Source: an uncultured Peptostreptococcaceae bacterium (lineage in GTDB: Bacteria; Bacillota; Clostridia; Tissierellales; Peptoniphilaceae). Taken from it: 8,820 bases of DNA. Position 1 is the stretch's first letter. Each line of letters starts with the position of its first letter. The stretch lies in contig CAMDZK010000035.1 in assembly GCA_945910665.1 (NCBI GenBank), forward strand, positions 1 through 8,820. Reading direction: 5' to 3'. Below, in pieces: positions 4,230 through 8,820 of this stretch. The notes under the pieces are model-generated. The model was not told the DNA's origin. It made no database searches and was given only the letters and a program-made list of their open reading frames with translations. Position numbers and translations under genes: made by a program.

Positions 4230-6031
4230 TTTAAATCGAGTCGTTCTAAGGTTTCTTCTGTGGGGAAGCCTTCGTTCCAGCCGCGTACTTCATAGTATTT
4301 GGGTAGCATAACGTCCATTTTAGAGACCATGCCCTCAGATGGGCCATTTGCAATGGGTTCTTCGGTCATTCTCTTGGGTAGAGAATCTTCTCCCGATGCC
4401 ATGCCAGCTTCTTGATTGAACATTCTTTCTAAGTTGTAAATTCTCTCGCCAGCTTTGATGAGTTCATCGCCTGTAATGGATGAATTCGTCGCCGCGTTAT
4501 ATAGGGCAGCGTAGTCTGGCGCGCCTAAGGCGAAGGATGTAAACAAGCATAAACCCAAGGAATCGATGGCTGCGGTTAAGTCTTGGAAGACTTTGACGAG
4601 TTCCGCTTTTCCTTCTGTGACGGTACGATCTGCTTGGACTGGAAGTCCTAATACTTCTGGAGAAATAGTATAGCCATTTACATGACAGCCTCCGCGGTTG
4701 GATGTGGCATAGTTTAAGCCGATTCCTTGCACTGCGCGTGGATCATAGGCGGGCATTTCCATTTTCTTTGAGGCCATAGAATATTCTTCTGCGCCGTATT
4801 TTTCACAGAGTTTGGCAGATCCATCCGCCATGAGTGTGGCGAGTTCTCCATCCGCTTCCCCAATTTTCTTCGTCCATTCCACGATGGCATCTGCATCGCC
4901 CCAGGCTAAACTTGGTAGACCTTCTAATTCTGCATCGGTAATATGTCCACGTTGATATAATTCCATCGCGGCGGCAATTGTACATGGTACAGAAATAGAG
5001 TCCATACCGTATTCGTTACATAATTCATTGGCCAAGTTTATGGATTCTAAGTCATTGTTGTCCATGTCAGAACCAAATGCCCATATGGTTTCATATTCGG
5101 GGCCGCCCACTTCACGATTGTCAATTTTTACGACACGACCACAGCCAATGGGACAGCGGTGGCAGTGATAGTTAGAAACTAAGGAAGTATCTGCCAAGCG
5201 TTCACCGGAAATATCTTCCGCTTGTTCATAGTAGGATTCTTGCCAGTTTTTGGTGGGAAGAGCGCCAATACTGTTGATGATGTTGACGAGAATCGCCGTT
5301 CCATACGTGGGAAGACCAGTGCTCGTAACCTCATTTTCTTTAATTTTTGCCATGGATGCTTTAAAGGCTTCCATCATGGCGTCTTTATCGTACGGTTCAG
5401 CCACGCCATTTTTTTGTACAATAGTGACAGCTTTTAAGTTCTTCGAACCCATGACAGCACCAACACCTCCGCGTCCTGCAGCACGATCTTTATCGTTCAT
5501 TACGCACGACAAGAGAGATTCGTGTTCTCCAGCAGGTCCAATGTAGAGGGAAGAGGAGTCGCTGCCGTGGCGCTCTTTCAATTCTGCATCAACTTCAGTG
5601 CTTAATTTTCCCCATAAATCTGTAGCATCTCTTAATTCGATTGTATCGCCATCCACGAGAAGATACACGGGTTTTTCCGATTTTCCTTCAAATACAATAG
5701 CGTCATAACCTGCATACTTTAACTTCGCACCCCAAACACCACCAGAGTTTGAACTTCCGATGCGACCGTTTAGTGGCTGTTTCGTGACGATCATATAGCG
5801 TCCGGCTGTAGGGGAATTGGAACCTGTAAGGGGTCCGCTGATAAGAATGAGTTTATTTTCAGGAGACAGAGGGTCGACCTTCGCAACACCTGCGTCGTAG
5901 AGCCATTTGACACCAAGTCCGCGTCCGCCAATAAACGTTTTGCTCTCCACTTCGTCGATGGTTTCTGTGTAAATTTTCTCTTCCGTTAAATCGACGCGTA
6001 GACGTTTGAATGTATACGTAGAATTTGCCAT
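4226..6031 (-). CDS. aor: Tungsten-dependent aldehyde:ferredoxin oxidoreductase
   Basis: AOR oxidises aldehydes to carboxylates, or with strong reductant reduces acids, passing electrons to ferredoxin through a [4Fe-4S] cluster next to a tungsten bis-pterin. The 601-residue protein is full length. Cluster ligands are visible as CxxCxxxC at Cys290, Cys293 and Cys297, with the distant fourth ligand Cys495 in DSLGLC; spacing closely matches the Pyrococcus furiosus enzyme (288, 291, 295, 494). Other family marks are IGGRGLGVKWLYD (34-46), GPLTGSxxPTAGR (66-78), RIGSSNSGG (90-98), GRGGVGAVMGSKNLKA (187-201, pterin-binding region) and GGPEYET (309-315). ATG 6031 follows a strong GAAGGAGGT. No signal peptide is seen, so it is cytoplasmic. 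The exact aldehyde substrate is unknown. It is first in an operon with moaD, behind a structured leader and a consensus promoter. Confidence 0.95.
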   Translation of the reverse strand: MANSTYTFKRLRVDLTEEKIYTETIDEVESKTFIGGRGLGVKWLYDAGVAKVDPLSPENKLILISGPLTGSNSPTAGRYMIVTKQPLNGRIGSSNSGGVWGAKLKYAGYDAIVFEGKSEKPVYLLVDGDTIELRDATDLWGKLSTEVDAELKERHGSDSSSLYIGPAGEHESLLSCVMNDKDRAAGRGGVGAVMGSKNLKAVTIVQKNGVAEPYDKDAMMEAFKASMAKIKENEVTSTGLPTYGTAILVNIINSIGALPTKNWQESYYEQAEDISGERLADTSLVSNYHCHRCPIGCGRVVKIDNREVGGPEYETIWAFGSDMDNNDLESINLANELCNEYGMDSISVPCTIAAAMELYQRGHITDAELEGLPSLAWGDADAIVEWTKKIGEADGELATLMADGSAKLCEKYGAEEYSMASKKMEMPAYDPRAVQGIGLNYATSNRGGCHVNGYTISPEVLGLPVQADRTVTEGKAELVKVFQDLTAAIDSLGLCLFTSFALGAPDYAALYNAATNSSITGDELIKAGERIYNLERMFNQEAGMASGEDSLPKRMTEEPIANGPSEGMVSKMDVMLPKYYEVRGWNEGFPTEETLERLDLK

Positions 6032-6052
6032 GATTACCTCCTTCTATTTATT

Positions 6053-6101
6053 AAAAAATCAAGGCACGTGACCCTGACTGCAAATAAAAAGAAAGGGTCA
6101 C
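6053..6101 (-). promoter_or_regulatory. Expression platform of the aor leader (terminator-like hairpin)
   Basis: On the minus strand, AGGGTCAC (complement of 6068-6075) and GTGACCCT (complement of 6094-6101) form an 8-bp stem with an 18-base loop. Nine bases later comes a run of six Ts (6053-6058). The GTGTGA arm can instead pair with TCACA at the end of the aptamer-like fold (6111-6115), so the two structures compete. The gap between stem and T-run is long for a classical terminator, so control could equally act on translation. Confidence 0.4.
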
Positions 6102-6113
6102 ACAAAAAAATGT

Positions 6114-6199
6114 GATTCCTTTCCAAAGAGTGGGAGGCCTTATCGTTTCCAATAAAACCCATAGGCAATATTCCATTGCAGGAAGTCATGCTCGAAATC
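6114..6199 (-). promoter_or_regulatory. Probable molybdenum/tungsten cofactor (Moco/Tuco) riboswitch aptamer
   Basis: The 86-base leader segment directly after the promoter folds into a closed multi-stem domain. A closing stem GATTTC/GGAATC pairs 6194-6199 with 6114-6119. One hairpin, GCAAT-GGAAT-ATTGC, covers 6165-6179. A second, TTATTG-GAAA-CGATAA, covers 6140-6155 and is capped by a GNRA tetraloop. It is followed by GGCCTCCCA (6131-6139). The GNRA-capped arm plus GCCTCCC near the 3' side is what I recall of the Moco riboswitch consensus. The gene it precedes is a tungstopterin enzyme, which fits the Tuco subtype. Assignment is by remembered motif and context; a covariance-model scan was not possible. 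Confidence 0.6.
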
Positions 6200-6206
6200 T
6201 ACTTTT

Positions 6207-6235
6207 ATTATACTATAATAAAGATTTTTACGCAA
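6207..6235 (-). promoter_or_regulatory. Sigma-A promoter of the aor-moaD operon
   Basis: On the minus strand, TTGCGT (6230-6235) and TATAAT (6207-6212) are separated by exactly 17 bases. Transcription would begin near 6200, just before the closing stem of the riboswitch-like fold, leaving a leader of about 165 bases. Confidence 0.75.
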
Positions 6236-6446
6236 GTATCAGACTATACTATCAAAGCAATGCGATAAGAGAACGACTATTAATACCGAGCAAGTGTATT
6301 GATCCTGTAAGAGGAGATGGAGGTCAACAGAAGCTTCCTTTCATAGATTCGTTTTTCTTTCTTGTAGTACTAAACCCAACTTCTGAAAATCAAGCGAGTG
6401 AAAAGTGATAGAGTTATGATACACTTAAAGAAAAGTGCGAGGAGGA
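6236..6446 (+). promoter_or_regulatory. Upstream region of the nicotinamidase-like gene
   Basis: This is the remaining half of the divergent gap between aor and the plus-strand hydrolase. A TATGAT -10 candidate lies at 6415-6420 without a clear -35. CACTT/AAGTG form a short inverted repeat just behind it (around 6422-6437). GAGGAGGA (6439-6446) is the ribosome site for the gene at 6450. I see no convincing gene in 6236-6414. Confidence 0.35.
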
Positions 6447-6449
6447 ACT

Positions 6450-7025
6450 ATGAGAAAAGCGTTAATTGTTGTAGATGTGCAAAATGACTTTGTAGAAGGA
6501 GGGGCTCTGGCTTGCGGTGGAGGTAAAAAAGTAGCGCAAAATGTGCATTACTGGATCGAAAATCATAAAGAAGATTATGCGCTGATTGTGGCGACACGAG
6601 ATTGGCATACGCCGGACGATACCAATGGAGGCCATATCGCTATTGATGCAGACCCAGATTTTATCGATACATGGGCGGCGCACTGTGTTGCAGATACCAA
6701 AGGGGCAGAGTATTGTGAACCACTGGCAAAAGAACTTTTTGATGTAGAAATTTTAAAGGGGCAAGGAAAACCGGCGTATTCAGGATTTGAAGGAATCACT
6801 ACGGAAGATGGGCTGACTTTGGATGGGATTTTAAAAGAAAACGACATTGAACAAGTAGATGTAGTAGGGATTGCGTTGGATTATTGTGTGTACCAAACGG
6901 CGAAAGATGCTGTCGATTTAGGCTATGGGGTGACCGTGCTGAAAGGATTAACTGCAAGTGTCGACGAAGAAGGCGGGAATGAAGCGGTAGAAAAATTGGA
7001 GAAAAAGGGCGTTCGCGTAGTTTAG
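6450..7025 (+). CDS. pncA: Isochorismatase-family cysteine hydrolase, probable nicotinamidase
   Basis: PncA hydrolyses nicotinamide to nicotinate and ammonia in NAD salvage. The 191-residue protein carries the catalytic triad of the family: Asp9 (in VVDVQNDF), Lys103 (ILKGQGKPAYSGF) and Cys146 (IALDYCVYQTA). It also has nicotinamidase metal-site residues Asp51 and His53 (RDWHTPDD), with further histidines at 62 (GGHI) and 78 (WAAHCV). That metal motif separates nicotinamidases from other isochorismatase-fold hydrolases, although the AAHCV variation of the usual WPxHCV leaves some doubt. ATG 6450 is chosen over an in-frame GTG at 6435 because GAGGAGGA (6439-6446) lies between them. It is monocistronic and cytoplasmic. 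A structured intergenic stretch and a strong terminator follow. Confidence 0.8.
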   Translation: MRKALIVVDVQNDFVEGGALACGGGKKVAQNVHYWIENHKEDYALIVATRDWHTPDDTNGGHIAIDADPDFIDTWAAHCVADTKGAEYCEPLAKELFDVEILKGQGKPAYSGFEGITTEDGLTLDGILKENDIEQVDVVGIALDYCVYQTAKDAVDLGYGVTVLKGLTASVDEEGGNEAVEKLEKKGVRVV

Positions 7026-7044
7026 ATTTGGGGTAGTTTGAATC

Positions 7045-7180
7045 GCTCCCAATAGGGGAGCTGTCGCAGTTTCATGTGACTGTGGGGTTTTGCGATAGTA
7101 CATGAATCACTAGCGATCAGGCGTCATCTCTTCCCGCAGGGATGCATTTACGTATCAATCTGCCAACTGCTGCTGGGTAG
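7045..7180 (+). other. Structured intergenic segment with possible pseudoknot
   Basis: Behind the nicotinamidase stop there is a dense run of pairings. GCTCCC/GGGAGC is a hairpin (7045-7061). TTCATGT-G-ACT pairs with AGT-ACATGAA (7071-7081 with 7097-7106). CTGTCGCA (7061-7068) can pair with TGCGATAG (7091-7098) in that stem's loop, which would make an H-type pseudoknot. Then come CCC-GCA-GGG (7133-7141) and CTGCC/GGTAG (7160-7164 with 7176-7180). A terminator follows at 7204. It could be a long structured 3' UTR or a separate small RNA. The family is not recognised and no promoter is clear. Confidence 0.35.
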
Positions 7181-7203
7181 AACCTTGACAAAAATTCACA
7201 ATC

Positions 7204-7229
7204 AAAAAAGACGCCTGCGCGTCTTTTTT
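7204..7229. terminator. Bidirectional Rho-independent terminator
   Basis: AAAAAAGACGC (7204-7214) and GCGTCTTTTTT (7219-7229) form a perfect 11-bp stem with loop CTGC and six Ts or As on each side, so it works on both strands between convergent genes. It touches the stop codon of the minus-strand gene at 7228. Confidence 0.9.
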
Positions 7230-8025
7230 AGTGTACTGGTCGATTTTTTCTGTGTTCCGATAAGAAGCGAATGTGTACTACGAGTGCAAAAATCAGTAGT
7301 ACTATTCCTGCAATCATCACAATGGTATTGGCATGGGCAAAGTCGGAACCTGGGCGTTGTTTCATAATAATTCCAAAGAGTGCCCAAAGTGCTGGGACTG
7401 TAATGGCTGCGTTATCGAAGCGTTTATAAATCATGAGGACGAGAATCACGGCTAATATCATCAGGATAATCGTAATCGTAACACCCGATGATCCGACCCC
7501 ATTAAATCCAGATTTTACGAGAAGTGTCATAATATTCGTGAAACTAGCAAAGGTAAGCCACCCTGCATGCAGGCCGATGGGCCACAAGAGCATAACTGGT
7601 TTCTCATACGCTAGGGTTTTGTTTTGGTCTAAGACTTGTACCATGCGCAATAACACGAGTGTATAAAGGATAATAGCTACCATGGCAATCAGTATTTGAT
7701 CGGAAGTCCACGCGATATTCCACATAATATTCAGAATCATCCAAGCAATTTGCAGGGGAGCGAGTTTTTTCAAATACAACTCTTGTAAGGCTTGGCTCGT
7801 ACTTCCTAAAAATGGTATGATGAGCGTTAAAATCACGCCGATATATATCACGCCCCAAATAGAGAAGGTAAATCCAGCCGGTGCCAATACATTTGTATAC
7901 ATGTCAGAAACTTCTTGCTGTGTGTAAGAAAATAAGATGCCAGCAGAGGATAGATAGTTTATGACGAGGGTGATTCCAAAGAGAATCATGGCGAAAATCA
8001 TCGTCGTATTTACTTTTGTTTTCAT
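7228..8025 (-). CDS. TspO/MBR-related polytopic membrane protein
   Basis: The 265-residue protein is almost wholly hydrophobic, with about seven or eight membrane segments (roughly 8-28, 53-73, 89-106, 110-130, 143-170, 182-200, 207-222, 232-253). The APAGFTFSIWGVIYI block (48-62) and tryptophans within helices (58, 95, 102, 106, 148, 156, 214) resemble the TspO/MBR (tryptophan-rich sensory protein) family. However, it is much longer than the usual 150-180-residue, five-helix TspO and fits the larger Firmicutes relatives usually annotated only as membrane proteins. The function of these long forms is not established; tetrapyrrole or ligand sensing would be a guess. ATG 8025 follows AAAGGAG; an in-frame TTG at 8043 lies before that ribosome site and is rejected. 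The stop codon overlaps the shared terminator. Confidence 0.6.
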   Translation of the reverse strand: MKTKVNTTMIFAMILFGITLVINYLSSAGILFSYTQQEVSDMYTNVLAPAGFTFSIWGVIYIGVILTLIIPFLGSTSQALQELYLKKLAPLQIAWMILNIMWNIAWTSDQILIAMVAIILYTLVLLRMVQVLDQNKTLAYEKPVMLLWPIGLHAGWLTFASFTNIMTLLVKSGFNGVGSSGVTITIILMILAVILVLMIYKRFDNAAITVPALWALFGIIMKQRPGSDFAHANTIVMIAGIVLLIFALVVHIRFLSEHRKNRPVH

Positions 8026-8045
8026 AGTTTCTCCTTTATTCAAAG

Positions 8046-8070
8046 GGCACTCGATTTTCCATCGAGTGCC
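8046..8070 (-). terminator. Hairpin between the PPOX and TspO-like genes
   Basis: GGCACTCGAT (8046-8055) and ATCGAGTGCC (8061-8070) form a perfect 10-bp stem with a 5-base loop, 14 bases downstream of the PPOX stop on the minus strand. The T-tail is weak (CTTTG), so it may attenuate rather than fully end transcription into the TspO-like gene, whose ribosome site begins just after it. Confidence 0.6.
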
Positions 8071-8083
8071 TTAGAATTGTCTT

Positions 8084-8581
8084 CTATAGTTCAACGGATG
8101 CGTTTACATCGTCTTCTTCTTTCACATGGTCTTCATTGCCGACAACTTGTTTTACAAAGTTTACAACAGATTTTGTAAAGTTTCCCGTTTCCCAATATTC
8201 TGCTGTTTCTACATGAACTTTGATTAATACGAGCATGGGGTCGTCGTAATTCGTGTCAAATAATTTTTCGTAAAATTTGTTCCAATACTCTTTTTTGCGT
8301 GCATCATCTTCTACAATTGTGGCTGTCCCTGCAATCGATGCATAAGAATCATCAAAAATTCCAATGTTTACTTTTGGATTTTTTAAAATTTCATCATATT
8401 TAGATGTATCTTTGCGAGTCATAAACCATAAATCACCATCAAACTCCACATCCTGATAGCTCATTGGTCTAGAGTGGATGTTTCCGCTGAGTGAAATAGT
8501 TGTAAATAGTACTGTTTCATTATCTTCGATAATATCAATTAAGATCTCTCTTTTTTCTTCTCTTTGGTTTTTATCCTTCAT
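8084..8581 (-). CDS. Pyridoxamine 5'-phosphate oxidase-family protein (general stress protein 26 type)
   Basis: This is a 165-residue split-barrel flavin-binding protein of the PPOX superfamily, close in layout to the general stress protein 26/YdaG group. These proteins are thought to bind FMN or a related flavin; their reaction is generally unknown. Visible blocks are DNETVLFTTISLSGNIHSRPM (20-40, the first strands with the RPM motif), FDGDLWFMTRKDTSKYDEIL (47-66), NPKVNIGIFD (68-77), SIAGTATIVEDDARKKEYWNKFYEKLF (82-108), and LVLIKVHVETAEYWE (117-131). The C-terminal 20 residues are acidic. ATG 8581 follows AAAGGAG. No signal peptide is seen, so it is cytoplasmic. Upstream lie several inverted repeats and a short overlapping reading frame. 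It probably heads a transcript that partly reads into the TspO-like gene through the 8046-8070 hairpin. Confidence 0.8.
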   Translation of the reverse strand: MKDKNQREEKREILIDIIEDNETVLFTTISLSGNIHSRPMSYQDVEFDGDLWFMTRKDTSKYDEILKNPKVNIGIFDDSYASIAGTATIVEDDARKKEYWNKFYEKLFDTNYDDPMLVLIKVHVETAEYWETGNFTKSVVNFVKQVVGNEDHVKEEDDVNASVEL

Positions 8582-8689
8582 TATTCACTCCTTTGGTTTG
8601 TGAATCAGAGATTCTGTTGGTAATTACTTCGTGTTTCATTGATACCCTCTCTACGATTAACCATCACAACAATTTTTTGATGGATTTGT

Positions 8690-8702
8690 GCTTAAAATAA
8701 GC
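8690..8702. promoter_or_regulatory. Perfect inverted repeat GCTTA-AAA-TAAGC upstream of the PPOX gene
   Basis: A 5-bp palindrome with a 3-base spacer, about 110 bases upstream of the PPOX start. A second inverted repeat, CCATCA/TGATGG (8661-8666 with 8678-8683), lies next to it. They could be operator sites or leader hairpins; neither is assigned to a regulator. Confidence 0.3.
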
Positions 8703-8792
8703 TGAAAATGACTTAGTTATCTACAAAAATAGGATTTCTTTTTTATATTCTCCTCCTAAAGTGTTCTTTTTATATACCCACTTCTTTTATAA

Positions 8793-8809
8793 AATTGTAT
8801 TTTACAATT
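8793..8809. promoter_or_regulatory. Perfect palindrome AATTGTA-TTT-TACAATT, candidate operator
   Basis: This 7-bp inverted repeat with a 3-base spacer is a typical size for a dimeric winged-helix repressor site; the TTGTA/TACAA half-sites recall MarR/OhrR-type operators. It lies about 210 bases upstream of the PPOX gene and near the right window edge, so it may belong to a gene outside the window. Confidence 0.35.
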
Positions 8810-8820
8810 AAAAAAAGTTG

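Noticed and set aside
5222..5546. Plus-strand frames inside the aor gene
   Set aside because: They are antisense to a full-length, motif-complete AOR and look like codon-bias shadows.
6112..6408. 98-codon plus-strand frame across the aor leader
   Set aside because: It starts inside the riboswitch-like fold and crosses the minus-strand promoter, has no Shine-Dalgarno, and encodes a sequence unlike a folded protein.
8642..8647. Minus-strand GGGTAT as a sigma-B -10 for the stress-type PPOX gene
   Set aside because: No GTTTAA-like element occurs at the required 13-15-base spacing; GGTTAA is only nine bases away. The motif also overlaps a Shine-Dalgarno-like purine run.
8735..8760. Strong minus-strand AGGAGGA (8751-8757) suggesting a gene start
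   Set aside because: No ATG, GTG or TTG follows at a usable distance, and the reading frames stop within about ten codons. It may be a relic but cannot be supported as a gene.
1..8820. Mobile elements, CRISPR arrays, tRNA or rRNA genes
   Set aside because: I found no transposase or integrase motif, no regularly spaced repeats, and no tRNA-like fold or rRNA signature on either strand; the deletion-like joints carry no visible insertion-sequence ends.

Overview
The window looks like chromosomal DNA from a low-GC, AT-rich Firmicute, most likely an anaerobe. This rests on the strong AGGAGG-type ribosome sites, A/T-rich intergenic regions, Rho-independent terminators, and the gene content: a tungsten-type aldehyde:ferredoxin oxidoreductase, a Firmicutes-style CcdA, and a probable type II NADH dehydrogenase with a fused DoxX-like tail. 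I cannot name a genus from the sequence alone. I see no phage, transposase, CRISPR array, tRNA or rRNA.

Layout. Bases 1-771 (+) hold the 3' end of a probable NADH dehydrogenase/DoxX gene running out of frame into a CcdA gene that lacks its first membrane segment, which reads as a deletion or assembly junction. Bases 868-1425 (+) are pgsA-like. Bases 1446-1604 hold a structured non-coding element ending in an intrinsic terminator. Bases 1736-1957 (+) are a 73-codon relic of the tungstate-binding protein TupA, with the N-terminal strand joined in frame to the C-terminal helix. It is followed by a ThiF/MoeB-like adenylyltransferase (1977-2645) and a GNAT acetyltransferase (2926-3510). On the minus strand, 3560-3922 is an unrecognised and possibly 5'-truncated ORF. 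Bases 4011-6031 are an aor-moaD operon read from a good sigma-A promoter (6207-6235) through a leader that folds like a molybdenum/tungsten-cofactor (Moco/Tuco) riboswitch. Bases 6450-7025 (+) are a nicotinamidase/isochorismatase-family hydrolase, followed by a second structured intergenic stretch with a possible pseudoknot. The right end carries two minus-strand genes: a TspO/MBR-like membrane protein (7228-8025) and a general-stress-type PPOX flavoprotein (8084-8581).

How the parts fit. The centre of the window is a tungsten-enzyme locus. AOR is the enzyme, the MoaD-like protein (C-terminal Gly-Gly) is the sulfur carrier for the pterin cofactor, the Cys-free ThiF-like protein is the obvious candidate to adenylate that carrier, TupA would have imported tungstate, and the leader upstream of aor would sense cofactor supply. 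The tungstate-binding gene is gutted while the rest is intact, so either another transporter supplies the metal or the locus has been rearranged. The two deletion-like joints (about 127-138 and about 1853) and the GC-rich palindromes behind moaD suggest local rearrangement, or an assembly that should be checked against reads.
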